The position numbers and the translations under genes were made by a program. The notes under the pieces are model-generated. The model had not been told where the DNA came from, did no database searches, and saw only the letters and a program-made list of their open reading frames with translations. 64,000 bases of DNA from Nostocales cyanobacterium (GTDB lineage Bacteria; Cyanobacteriota; Cyanobacteriia; Cyanobacteriales; Nostocaceae), in contig RDYJ01000008.1 in assembly GCA_004293145.1 (NCBI GenBank), positions 1 to 64,000 on the forward strand. Reading direction: 5' to 3'. Position 1 is the stretch's first letter; the number at the start of each line of letters is the position of its first letter. Positions 42,098-52,038 of this stretch are shown in pieces.

Positions 42098-45000
42098 CTA
42101 CAAATCTCTCTCAAACTCTGTCAAGAACCTCAACGCCTTCAAAATATAATTAGCGCAGTCACTGGGTGAAGTGTTGTAAAAATATGGCCATGCTAAACCT
42201 TTATCTTCATCATAGCGATCGCCCCGTTGAGGATGATTTTCTAACCACGCTAACCGCACTGCGTGACCAACTAACACATCTAAAACGATATATTCTTCAA
42301 TTTGCAAGTTGGGGTTATTAGCGGCTATTGCAGCTAATTCCATTAATGCTTCTACATTAACTTGGCGATATTCTGGGGCTTCGATTTTATTCAGTAAATG
42401 TTCAATTTTCAGAGCAAAGTTTCTTTCCCCTGCGGTCATTTCTGAAATCATCAACTCGCTTTCTAAGCGGTTACGTCTTTCTAATTTATCGCCAATTACC
42501 AAGCCTTTACAATGGTGCATTAATAACCAAACTTGTTTAAAAAAGTCTTTGGGAACGCGATTTATTGCCCCTTCAGCTTGGCGAAATCTGCGCCAATTTT
42601 CTGGATCAACTTCAATTTCTTCACTAATTGTAGGTTGAACTATCCAAGCAATATCACTTTCTTTTTGTTTGATATGGAGTGATTCTTGTTGACGTAATAA
42701 TCCAGTTACACCACTATAGCTAGTTAATACTTTTTCTAAACGCATTTTCACTTCATAAGGCGAAAGTTGCATGACATGATCATAAGCTTCGTCTTGAGTA
42801 ACGCCCAATTCTTGAGCTAATTCGCTAGTAATTAGGAGTATTAAATAACCGACTCTTAATGTCAACAGTCCTTTAAATAATTCTGGTTCTGATTTGATTA
42901 ACACACCTAAATAAATGAGAATTTCTTGAGTCAAAACGCGATCGCGTATATCCTCCCGACAGAAATTATTAATCTTCTCCGCAATTTCATGATGTGATTT
43001 AGGCACAACTATCAGCGAAGCTTCACTGTAAGCCCTACCCACAGCAATTTGTTTACCACGCACCAAAATACTTGTCACCGCATCCGATAAACCAATATCC
43101 ACCATTTGGCGTAAAGCCGCAGCCCGACGCACCACCGCCCACAAGCCTGAATAACTGGCTTTGGTGTAAACTTCATCCAGTAAATCACCCACTGTCACTG
43201 GATAACCATCTTTACCATAACCAGTATCAAATTCTAAACCCTTTAACCGGGTTAAAGTTTGCAGCACTTCAATTTGTGCATAAATATTTTCTGAGGAATG
43301 TAAATAACTAAGCAACGCATCTAAGTTAGTTTCACATTCAATTTGAAATTCTTGAGTATGTCCCAACCGCCAATTTTTCTGAGGATGAAAAATTAGATAA
43401 TAACAACGCATTCCCGCATTTTTTACTGGAGAACGGAATAATTCTACTTCGGGGATAAAATCAATTTTTTGCATAGCAGCAGTCAGCATTAATTGATTTA
43501 ATTTTCCTAATTTTACTTTCACGCCACCACATACACCATTTTTGAGTTCTTGCATTAATTCTAATAATGCTTCAGAACCAGTTTCTAGCATTGTCCGGGT
43601 GATCATAAAAGTCAAAGTTGGACGACCTAAATCACTCCAATATTTTTGAATATATGCCAGTTCACCTCTAATTTGATCAAGCAAAAAATGGTAATCCAGG
43701 GTTAAATAGAATTGTTCTGAATCTAAGAAAGCAGGTAAAAAGACCACTGTTTGATCTTGAATTCGGTAAATTCTTGATATGGTCAAACTTCTCAATCTAC
43801 GTACTGGACGACCTGTTAAACCTAATTTATCATTCCGCCCAATTTGGGTATAGATCTGTGATAGTTCCCCTGCTTGTCTAACTTGAATTGGTTCTACTTG
43901 CTTGGGTGTTTGGCTTTCAATTCCATGTACTTCTAATTGCGCTTGTAGGTCTTCATCTTCGGCTAACAAAGCAATTTGTACCATTGCTTCTCGATTTTTA
44001 CCTACACGCAAATGTCTACCCAAAGGATCAATATCACCCACCGCAATTAACCCTTCACTCAACATTTCACCAAGAAGATATAAACTTAGCGCCCAAACTA
44101 AGGGAATATTTTCATTTGGTAATCTTGTTTGTGAGTGGGGTGTTGATTTTTCAGCTTCGATGTTTTCTTCTGGCACATAATACAGTTCTGGTAATAACTG
44201 CAAACCATCCCTTTCTATCAGTAATGCTGCTAACAGTTCTTGATATTTTTTAACTTGTTCTTGGTCTTGACGGAAAATTCCATCAAGAACTAAATAAGTG
44301 AAAAACAACGGCCATTCACATTCAATATTCTCAAATTGCTTCAGTTCCCAGGGTTCGTAATGTAATCGGTGTGAGTCTTCTAAAACGGTTTGGTGTCCAT
44401 CTCGCAGGAAGCGTTTGCAACCATATTTACCTGCCAGTTTATTGATAATTTCGTTAAGTGTGCGTTGCTGTAACTGCACATCTTCTACTGCAAAAGCAGG
44501 ATAACCAATAATACTCAACAATGCTGCATCAACTTCTTTAGATGCAGACTCTCTTGGTAATAAAGATTCTAAGGTAATTCTCGCCCTAGCAATTTCATCT
44601 GGTAAAACATGAATTACTGAGGCTTGAGAACCATGTACACCAAATAAATTCAGTCCGTTCATGGCTTCTAGTGCGGCTTTGGCCATCCCCAGAGAACTGG
44701 CGTTTAATTCTGCATTACCATGATTAATTTTATTACCTCGTTCCCAAATGCCAAAATCTGGCGTGCGGTAAGCCCTACCAATGTAATAAACCAAATTTTG
44801 GACAAAGTTCACCTCATCCAAGGTAAAAATAATTGATAACCCTGCTGCTGTCATTTGTGCCAAAATCAATAAATATATAGATGTGGCATCCAGTTGTAAA
44901 TGTCCCCATTCATCATCTCCAACAACAACATCACCAGTAGCAGTGTTGTATTTGGCGTGTAGTCCATCCAGTAAAGATTGTGTGTGTTTAAATTTTTCCA

Positions 45001-45304
45001 CTTTATGCGCCTGTCGCATCATCGCAAACAGCAAGCCACGCATAAGTTTAACAACACTATATTCAAGTTCGTAAGCACGCCCCTGATCATGATCTATTTT
45101 TCGGTATGCCAGTGCTAAACCCCAAACTGCCAAAATACTATAAACGTTGTCTCTCACCCAAGCATCAGTATAATCACCATGTGCGTTAATTGCTGTACTC
45201 GCAGGTAACAAACCGGTGATAGGATTTTGACGAGCGAGAATAATTGTCTTAATTTGCTGGTAGTAAGAATCTAAGCTAGTTGGCAGTGTTGTCGGTGTTT
45301 TCAT
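42098..45304 (-). CDS. GH15-like / phosphorylase kinase alpha-beta subunit-like protein
   Basis: 1068 aa; N-terminal (ILARQNPITGLLPASTAINAHGDYTDAWVRDNVYSILAVWGLALAYRK) typical of PHKA/PHKB-GH15 family proteins. Confidence 0.85.
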   Translation of the reverse strand: MKTPTTLPTSLDSYYQQIKTIILARQNPITGLLPASTAINAHGDYTDAWVRDNVYSILAVWGLALAYRKIDHDQGRAYELEYSVVKLMRGLLFAMMRQAHKVEKFKHTQSLLDGLHAKYNTATGDVVVGDDEWGHLQLDATSIYLLILAQMTAAGLSIIFTLDEVNFVQNLVYYIGRAYRTPDFGIWERGNKINHGNAELNASSLGMAKAALEAMNGLNLFGVHGSQASVIHVLPDEIARARITLESLLPRESASKEVDAALLSIIGYPAFAVEDVQLQQRTLNEIINKLAGKYGCKRFLRDGHQTVLEDSHRLHYEPWELKQFENIECEWPLFFTYLVLDGIFRQDQEQVKKYQELLAALLIERDGLQLLPELYYVPEENIEAEKSTPHSQTRLPNENIPLVWALSLYLLGEMLSEGLIAVGDIDPLGRHLRVGKNREAMVQIALLAEDEDLQAQLEVHGIESQTPKQVEPIQVRQAGELSQIYTQIGRNDKLGLTGRPVRRLRSLTISRIYRIQDQTVVFLPAFLDSEQFYLTLDYHFLLDQIRGELAYIQKYWSDLGRPTLTFMITRTMLETGSEALLELMQELKNGVCGGVKVKLGKLNQLMLTAAMQKIDFIPEVELFRSPVKNAGMRCYYLIFHPQKNWRLGHTQEFQIECETNLDALLSYLHSSENIYAQIEVLQTLTRLKGLEFDTGYGKDGYPVTVGDLLDEVYTKASYSGLWAVVRRAAALRQMVDIGLSDAVTSILVRGKQIAVGRAYSEASLIVVPKSHHEIAEKINNFCREDIRDRVLTQEILIYLGVLIKSEPELFKGLLTLRVGYLILLITSELAQELGVTQDEAYDHVMQLSPYEVKMRLEKVLTSYSGVTGLLRQQESLHIKQKESDIAWIVQPTISEEIEVDPENWRRFRQAEGAINRVPKDFFKQVWLLMHHCKGLVIGDKLERRNRLESELMISEMTAGERNFALKIEHLLNKIEAPEYRQVNVEALMELAAIAANNPNLQIEEYIVLDVLVGHAVRLAWLENHPQRGDRYDEDKGLAWPYFYNTSPSDCANYILKALRFLTEFERDL

Positions 45305-45693
45305 AAGTTAGTTGGCAAGTGCAGGGAAAATTCAACTCTGTAGTTGTAGACTAAATGTCTTTTCTAAAGTAGTAACTGAACTGGTCAATTTTGAGGAAAT
45401 TACAGTTCACGGTTAGTTTTTCTTTATATATTTTTTCTGGTACTGGAAAATGGGTTCTCAGTAATTATATCTAATAAGTTTCACATAAATTGCAATTGGC
45501 TTATTTGTTCAAATCTTCATCATATTCAGGGCTATTTTGCCATAATTTAAGCTTTTTTTTGTTATTCTATTAATAGAGGAAAAGAAAAAACAACTGATCA
45601 AAGAGGACACATTCACAAAAAAGATTTTTACATTATATGCTTAACTACCTTTAAAGACAAGAAACATTTGCAACAGACAAGAGAGGATCTGTT

Positions 45694-45828
45694 ATGTCTT
45701 TACGCTACAACGAAAATCATGCCCCTTTGCTTAAAGTAGTTTACTCCCAAGTCAAAGTTAATGGCAAAACTGAATTAGTACCTCTAGAACTATATGCTGA
45801 TGGTTCGCTTAAACGTAATCAAAGTTGA
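45694..45828 (+). CDS. Small hypothetical ORF (44 aa)
   Basis: MSLRYNENHAPLLKVVYSQVKVNGKTELVPLELYADGSLKRNQS*, with a purine-rich stretch upstream; below the track's length cutoff. Confidence 0.4.
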   Translation: MSLRYNENHAPLLKVVYSQVKVNGKTELVPLELYADGSLKRNQS

Positions 45829-46219
45829 GTCAAAATCAGACATCAATATTCCAGCACAGATGATTTTCTTTTTTTACCAAATAAATAACTTATGGACATC
45901 GATCCTGTGTTTTTAGCCATAACCTCCCTAACATTTTCGGTTGGGGGGTTAAAATTTTGCTATCTATGGGATTTAAAAAGGTTTCCTTGCCATTGAGCGA
46001 TCGCCACAGTTCAATCCTAATGCAGATATTACCATTATTTTTGGACAAAATGGTGTAATCAAGGATTCAGATTTTACTATTTTTTAGGTAGTCTATTTGA
46101 CTGTTTGATGATACTCATGATTAATGGCCAATCATGAATGACAAACTTACAGTTACTGATTGATGCTTAAAACGATATCATATAAGGCATCACTTCAGAC
46201 ATCACAGACTGAACGCACC

Positions 46220-46495
46220 ATGAAAGTAGAAACTATTCGCACGACGTTAACAATCCCCAAAGAACTGTTAGAAGCGACTGATAAAGCAGTGCTAGATGGA
46301 AAAGCCAAAAGTCGGAATGATTTTGTGGTGCAAGCTTTGAAGAGAGAATTAGCAGCACAAAGACGAGCCGAAATTGATGCTGCTTTAGCGGAAATGACCA
46401 GAGATCCAGATTATCAGACAGAAGTTTTAAGAATAGAGGCGGAATTTGCTACGGCTCAATGGGAGGCGTTGCAGCTAGGGGAATCTCCACGATGA
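46220..46495 (+). CDS. RHH-type antitoxin (MazE-like) of a TA pair
   Basis: MKVETIRTTLTIPKELLEATDKAVLDGKAKSRNDFVVQALKREL; track start is 46160; stop overlaps the toxin start (ATGA). Confidence 0.85.
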   Translation: MKVETIRTTLTIPKELLEATDKAVLDGKAKSRNDFVVQALKRELAAQRRAEIDAALAEMTRDPDYQTEVLRIEAEFATAQWEALQLGESPR

Positions 46496-46854
46496 GAAGG
46501 GGTGAAGTGTACGATGCGCGTCTAGAAATGACTGAAGGTTCAGAACAAGGAGGAACTCGCCCCGTAATTATTGTCAGTCGTGACGTGATTAATCTATCCA
46601 GCCCAGTGGTTTTGGCAGTACCCTGTACGACTTATCAAACGGGGAAGAGAGTTTACCCGACGCAAGTTTTAATTTTAGCACCAGATGGCGGACTCAGAAA
46701 AGACTCGATCGCAATGGCAGATCAGGTGCGGGTGTTGTCCAAAACCCGCTTTTTGCGATTGAGAGGCGTACTTTCTCAGGTAGTAATGACGCATCTGGCC
46801 CTAGCTTTGTCAATTGCTTTGGACCTACCAGGAGAAGAGGATATTAACAGTTAA
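46492..46854 (+). CDS. MazF/PemK-family endoribonuclease toxin
   Basis: MRRGEVYDARLEMTEGSEQGGTRPVIIVSRDVINLSSPVVLAVPCTT; track start is 46459. Confidence 0.9.
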   Translation: MRRGEVYDARLEMTEGSEQGGTRPVIIVSRDVINLSSPVVLAVPCTTYQTGKRVYPTQVLILAPDGGLRKDSIAMADQVRVLSKTRFLRLRGVLSQVVMTHLALALSIALDLPGEEDINS

Positions 46855-46955
46855 AGCAGGTGATAGGTGATAAAGAAGACGGGGAGAATAAATAATATAT
46901 TACTTTAATATATTACTTTCTGCCTTTTACAAGAATGCCTCTTGCCTTCTAATAG

Positions 46956-49499
46956 TTACATGGGAATTTCAATTAAAAATGCACAGCCCTGACCAGGTTC
47001 AGAAACACAGTTAATTTGACCCCCATGTTTTTCGACAATAATTTGATAGCAAACAGATAACCCTAAACCAGTACCTTCTCCTGGTTCTTTGGTAGTAAAG
47101 AAAGGTTCAAAAATCCGTGACTTCATACCTTTAGGAATACCACAACCATTATCAGTAATACGAATCAAAATAGAATTTTTTTCGGTAACTTCTGTGCTAA
47201 TCCATATTTTAGGATTGGCAGTTAATTTGCCACTTACTAATGATTTTTCTACCGCCCAAATAGCATTATTAATGATATTCATAAATACCTGATTCATCTG
47301 GGCTGCATAGCAGAATACTGACGGTAAATCACCATATTCTTTAACAATTTCAATAGCTGGAAAATTAGTCTGTATCTGTGGTTGAAGACGGTTTTGAAGA
47401 ATTAAAAGTGTACTCTCAATTCCTTCATGTAAATCAACAGGTTTTTTTGCTGCTTCATCAAGGCGAGCAAAAGTCCGTAAGGAAAGCACTAATTCCCGAA
47501 TCCGGTTAGCCCCAGTCTTCATAGAATCGAGGATTTTTGGCAAATCATCAGCAATGAAATCTAAATCTAGAGATGCTACTTGCTGTTGAATTTCTGCTAT
47601 TGGTTGAGGATAGTTTTGCTGGTAAAGACGCACTAAATTCAACAAATCTTGAGTGTGGTCAGTAACGTAAGGGATATTCCCATAAATAAAGCTAATGGGA
47701 TTATTAATTTCATGAGCTACCCCAGCAACTAACTGCCCCAACCCAGCCATTTTTTCACTTTGAATTAACTGGCTTTGAGTTTCTTGCAATTCCTTGAGAG
47801 TTTGAGTAATTTCTTCTTTTTGAAGTTGGGTTTTTTCCAATAGTTCTGCTTGCTGAAGTCCCACACCCAATTGAGAGCCAATCTGTGCTAACAAGTTGAT
47901 TTCTTCATCTTGCCAATAACGAGGCTGGGAGTTTTGATAAGCCACTAACAATCCCCACAGTTTGTCACCTTGGGAAATAGGCACAAAGACTTCATTCCGG
48001 GCATATTTTCCCGCTTTTGTTCCTTGCAAAAGTAATCTTTCTGTAACAGGTTGAGGATTAACTACTGGTGTCCAACCATCTAGAATGGAATCAGCTACAA
48101 ATTCACCACTCCAGTCAGGATAAAAGCGATAAATTGCGACTCTTTCCACTTCCAATAGTCGCCGTACTTCTTGAGTTGTGGTTTTAAAAATAGTGTCAAT
48201 ATCCAGAGATTGGCGAATTTTATCAACAGTGTTCACTAAAGCTCTTTGTCGTTCCGCTGCTTTGCTAATTTCGGCAGCTTGTTTCTGCATTTGTTGCAAA
48301 TATTCAGCTTGTTTTAAAGCTACACCTAATTGAGAACTAACTTGAGTGAGTAAGTAAACTTCATCTTCTTGCCAATCTCTGGTTTTTGTGTTTTGATAAA
48401 CTGCTAATAAACCCCAAATTTTATGGTTATAAAGAATTGCAACTATGACATAAGCTCTGGCTTGATAGCTTTCTAAAACTTTGATATAACAGTCGTTAAA
48501 ACCAGCATTATAAATATCATTACAAATCCGGTAAACTTCACCTTTAGCAAACCTACCACCGCCTGTATCTTGTAGGTAAGTATCTGCTGGCGGTTCAATT
48601 AATTCTTTTAAGTTACAGTCGCTAATATTTTCGCCTAATTCTGGGCGCTGTAACTGTTCTTGCATGAGTGTAACCCAACCAGGAGTTACAGATTCAAAGA
48701 CAAATTCACCACTCCAGTCGGGATTGAAGCGATAAATAGAGACGCGATCGCTATTGAGTAATTGTCTGAGTTCTTCAGTTGTTGTGCGAAAAATGCTTTC
48801 TAAATCCAGCGACTGACGGATTTTTTCAATAGTCCTGGCTATGGTTTTTTGCCATTCTGCTGCTTTTTCTCTAGCTTGAGCTTGTGCAAGTTGAGCAGAT
48901 TGCAGTTTCATCTGTTCTATATAATCTGCTTGCTGTAAAGCAACTCCCAAATGTTCGGCAATTAACTGTACAAATTCAATTTCTGATCCTTCCCATTGTC
49001 TTGGTCCACTACACTGATGGATGCACAACAAGCCCCATAAATCTTTACATTTCATCAAGGGGACAGCAATATTGGCACGAACTTGGAATTTTTCCAACAT
49101 CTTGATGTGACAATCAGTGGCTACGTCTTCATAAATATCTGATATTGCCTTAATTCTCCCTTCCTGATAAAGTTTAGCAAATTCTGCTGCAAAGCAGTGA
49201 TCACGTAGTTTGGTGTCTAATATTGATATCCATTCTGTGCTGACATCTTCATAGATAAATTCCCCTTCCCATTCCAATTCAGGATAAAACCGAAATACGC
49301 CAACTCTATCTGTGTTGAGTAAATGACGTACTTCTGTGACTGTAATTTTGAAGATGGTTTCTATATCCAGAGATTCACGAATGTGGGAAATTACTCTAGA
49401 TAACGCTTTTTGTTTCTCACTCTGCTCCAGGGCAAATATCATACCCGGTTGGTATTCTTTTTGGGAAGTCAATTGTATCATTTCCCACACGTTTCTCAA
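46956..49499 (-). CDS. Sensor histidine kinase with three GAF domains
   Basis: Three repeated IRQSLDxxxIFxTTxxExRxLLxxDRVxxxRFxPxWxGEFV blocks; H-box LVAGVAHEINNPISFIYGN; GLGLSVCYQIIVEKHGG. Confidence 0.94.
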   Translation of the reverse strand: MRNVWEMIQLTSQKEYQPGMIFALEQSEKQKALSRVISHIRESLDIETIFKITVTEVRHLLNTDRVGVFRFYPELEWEGEFIYEDVSTEWISILDTKLRDHCFAAEFAKLYQEGRIKAISDIYEDVATDCHIKMLEKFQVRANIAVPLMKCKDLWGLLCIHQCSGPRQWEGSEIEFVQLIAEHLGVALQQADYIEQMKLQSAQLAQAQAREKAAEWQKTIARTIEKIRQSLDLESIFRTTTEELRQLLNSDRVSIYRFNPDWSGEFVFESVTPGWVTLMQEQLQRPELGENISDCNLKELIEPPADTYLQDTGGGRFAKGEVYRICNDIYNAGFNDCYIKVLESYQARAYVIVAILYNHKIWGLLAVYQNTKTRDWQEDEVYLLTQVSSQLGVALKQAEYLQQMQKQAAEISKAAERQRALVNTVDKIRQSLDIDTIFKTTTQEVRRLLEVERVAIYRFYPDWSGEFVADSILDGWTPVVNPQPVTERLLLQGTKAGKYARNEVFVPISQGDKLWGLLVAYQNSQPRYWQDEEINLLAQIGSQLGVGLQQAELLEKTQLQKEEITQTLKELQETQSQLIQSEKMAGLGQLVAGVAHEINNPISFIYGNIPYVTDHTQDLLNLVRLYQQNYPQPIAEIQQQVASLDLDFIADDLPKILDSMKTGANRIRELVLSLRTFARLDEAAKKPVDLHEGIESTLLILQNRLQPQIQTNFPAIEIVKEYGDLPSVFCYAAQMNQVFMNIINNAIWAVEKSLVSGKLTANPKIWISTEVTEKNSILIRITDNGCGIPKGMKSRIFEPFFTTKEPGEGTGLGLSVCYQIIVEKHGGQINCVSEPGQGCAFLIEIPM

Positions 49500-49650
49500 T
49501 GTATTTATGATCTAGGTTAACAATAAATATTCAACATTGGTTTCTGTAGGGAGCTTGTATAATATAAATATGTGGGGAAACAATCTAAGTCGAATCCCCA
49601 CAATAAGGTTTTTTAAGCCAGGAAACAGGCTAATCTGTGCTGGTATAGGA

Positions 49651-49812
49651 TCAGCGGCGTTTGGCTGTACTGCGTTTAAGTTCACGGGTTTCGTCTTCTC
49701 GACGACGGCGATCGCGCCAATCTGCCAAGGTTAAATAAACTACACCACCGGTCACTCCTACTAGCAGCACTGCGGCTATGAGAGCCAAAATACCCAAAAA
49801 TGGACTTTCCAC
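49651..49812 (-). CDS. Short cyanobacterial single-TM protein (53 aa)
   Basis: GTG start, MESPFLGILALIAAVLLVGVTGGVVYLTLADWRDRRRREDETRELKRSTAKRR; directly downstream of petN; not in the ORF track. Confidence 0.7.
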   Translation of the reverse strand: MESPFLGILALIAAVLLVGVTGGVVYLTLADWRDRRRREDETRELKRSTAKRR

Positions 49813-49819
49813 GATTCCT

Positions 49820-49906
49820 CTATAGTCCGTTGCGTCCCCAAACTACCATAGAAATCGACCAAGTAAACACAACTAACAGTGATACCCAACCCAGTGTCAA
49901 AATCAT
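49820..49906 (-). CDS. petN: Cytochrome b6f complex subunit PetN (subunit VIII)
   Basis: 28 aa [28 protein letters not shown], near-identical to the conserved PetN sequence; too short for the ORF track. Confidence 0.95.
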   Translation of the reverse strand: MILTLGWVSLLVVFTWSISMVVWGRNGL

Positions 49907-50006
49907 AGTTCTACTTTTCAAATAATTGCAAAAGGTCTCTAATACTTATCATACTGGGAAAAGGCGGTTGATTCATTAACTATATTGATCGGAGGTTTGG
50001 CAAGAC

Positions 50007-50459
50007 ATGGAATTAATGGCAGAACGGTTAGAATCCTTAAAAGCGGGAGTTATTGGCAGTATATCTTTAGGTTTAGCTTTTCTTGTTACCAGCTTGATCA
50101 ATGTTTTCTGGCTAGACAAGTATTTTTTCCTGCTTACACATCAGACAGTTGAGTTTCTAAATTTACAGATGTTATTAAGTGGTTTGATAGCAGGTTTTTC
50201 AGGTTTTCTCTTTGGTGTTACTTACCGCTATATCATCCGCATAGATACAAATCCTCACCTCAAAACTGGTGGTATCTGGGCTTTTGGTTTGGTGCGGGGC
50301 TTAACTCAAATAGAAGTAGGCTGGAATATTAATAACACAGTTTTACCTTTTTTAATCTTAGCAGGAGAAAGTATACTGTGGTTTGCTTTAGCTGCTTTAG
50401 CTCTTGATACTGCTATATTACGGGGTTGGCTAAAACCCTTTTCATCAATTTACAAATAA
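50007..50459 (+). CDS. Conserved cyanobacterial membrane protein
   Basis: 150 aa with about four hydrophobic segments. Confidence 0.7.
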   Translation: MELMAERLESLKAGVIGSISLGLAFLVTSLINVFWLDKYFFLLTHQTVEFLNLQMLLSGLIAGFSGFLFGVTYRYIIRIDTNPHLKTGGIWAFGLVRGLTQIEVGWNINNTVLPFLILAGESILWFALAALALDTAILRGWLKPFSSIYK

Positions 50460-50525
50460 TATCCCCGACTTATTTGAAAACTTGGCTATTTGTCAACTTT
50501 ACCAATTACTAATTACCAATTACCA

Positions 50526-51077
50526 ATGACTCACTACTTCCTAATCATCGATCTTGAAGCTACTTGTTGTAATCAAAAGAGTATTCCCCGTCACGAAATG
50601 GAAATTATCGAAATTGGTGCAGTGATGCTAAATCGCCAAACTTGGGAAATTGATTCTGAGTTTCAACAATTTATTAAACCTGTGAGAAATCCCCAACTTA
50701 CACCTTTCTGTACAGAATTGACGAGCATTTCTCAACAACAAGTTGATGCTGCACCTAATTTTCCAGAAGCAATGTCAAAATTAACCGAGTGGATGAATTT
50801 ATTTCCTAATCATATATTTTGTTCTTGGGGTAATTACGACAAATCACAATTTTTACAAGATTGCAGATTTCATCATCTTCCTTATCCTTTTGGCACAGAA
50901 CACAGAAACATTAAAACGGAATTTTCAGAATATTTGGGTGTATCTCATAAATTTGGTATGGCAAAAGCCCTGCAACATTTAGGAATGGAATTACAAGGTA
51001 CACATCACAGAGGTATTGATGATGCCAGAAATATTGCAGCGATTTACCGTTATATGCAGACTAATAAAAAAAGTTAA
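50526..51077 (+). CDS. 3'-5' exonuclease (ERI1-like DEDDh)
   Basis: IIDLEATCCNQ...EIIEIGAVML, HRGIDDARNIAAIYRYM; the track ORF starts at 50490 inside an AATTACC-type repeat. Confidence 0.87.
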   Translation: MTHYFLIIDLEATCCNQKSIPRHEMEIIEIGAVMLNRQTWEIDSEFQQFIKPVRNPQLTPFCTELTSISQQQVDAAPNFPEAMSKLTEWMNLFPNHIFCSWGNYDKSQFLQDCRFHHLPYPFGTEHRNIKTEFSEYLGVSHKFGMAKALQHLGMELQGTHHRGIDDARNIAAIYRYMQTNKKS

Positions 51078-51081
51078 CTAC

Positions 51082-51306
51082 TCAGGAAATAATTAATGAT
51101 ATAAGTTGCCAAGCTGTCAACATTTCCGCTTTACCTTTGAGAGCGATCTCTTGCCGTGGCTTAACCATTAATTTGCTGTCTAACCTGCTATAAACAGCAT
51201 CAGAAATAGTAATCTCACCGGCTGGAGTTGCACCTTCTAAGCGTTTAGCAGTATTAACTACATCCCCAATCACAGTATAAGTGCGGGCTTCTTCATCCCA
51301 AACCAA
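51082..51306 (-). pseudogene. C-terminal fragment of a class III adenylate/guanylate cyclase
   Basis: YTVIGDVVNTAKRLEGATPAGEITISDAVYSRL is cyclase-specific; no N-terminal catalytic region in the window. Confidence 0.75.
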
Positions 51307-51425
51307 CTTCTTCCCAAGCGATAACCAATACCAGTTAACGCACTCAGGAGTAAAGGGATAAATAAAATTGGTGCTACTTGACGATGAAGTTTGCGAAATT
51401 CACGAGACTGATTAGTATTGACCAT
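51270..51425 (-). pseudogene. N-terminal half of a PepSY-like membrane protein
   Basis: MVNTNQSREFRKLHRQVAPILFIPLLLSALTGIGYRLGRSWFG, then runs out of frame into the cyclase fragment. Confidence 0.6.
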
Positions 51426-51507
51426 GATAACCTCTTGAATAAATTACTAGAAAGCATTCAAATTTTGCGGTATTGTGTCTATTCTGTTGGAGAATTGGGT
51501 AAATTGA

Positions 51508-51855
51508 TTAAGATTTAGAAACAGCATTGATGGTTTTTTCTAATGACTGCAATTCTGTTAACAATTTGTCTTTTTGGGGTTGAGTAGCTTTGAGTTCTCC
51601 TGAAATATCATCCATGCTTTTTTCTATCGCTTCATAATTATCACGCGATTTAGCTTTGATTCCGTCTTCTACTTCTTTCCAAACATCCTCAAATTTATCA
51701 AATTCTTTTTGAGCTTGAACAAAATCACCAGATGTAACTGCGGTTTTAGTTTTAGATACTACAGCTAACAAACCATCATTACCTGGTGTGGTTGTTGATG
51801 CTGGACTGCCTGCTACATTAGTATTAGAAGTATTATTAGAAGTTGTCGCAGGGGT
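51508..51855 (-). CDS. 5'-truncated secreted/lipoprotein-like coiled-coil protein (DUF4363-like)
   Basis: The frame is open upstream of the track start (TTPATTSNNTSNTNVAGSPASTTTPGNDGLLAVVSKT...) but lacks a signal peptide or clear start. Confidence 0.5.
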   Translation of the reverse strand, partial: TPATTSNNTSNTNVAGSPASTTTPGNDGLLAVVSKTKTAVTSGDFVQAQKEFDKFEDVWKEVEDGIKAKSRDNYEAIEKSMDDISGELKATQPQKDKLLTELQSLEKTINAVSKS

Positions 51856-51862
51856 AGTTTCG

Positions 51863-52009
51863 ATGTTGAAAATTCATACAGGGGAAATTTTCCATTTACA
51901 GGCAATTTACCCCATTTTGAACGGCATTGGACTGATTGGTTTGCTGGTGACAGGGATGAGTATGTCAGGATTATTTAATCAGAAAAAAAGACCTAATATC
52001 AATAATTGA
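51863..52009 (+). pseudogene. C-terminal half of a PepSY-like membrane protein
   Basis: MLKIHTGEIFHLQAIYPILNGIGLIGLLVTGMSMSGLFNQKK, opposite strand to the N-terminal half. Confidence 0.6.
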
Positions 52010-52038
52010 GGTCAGGTTTTTGATTGCATCCAATCTGA

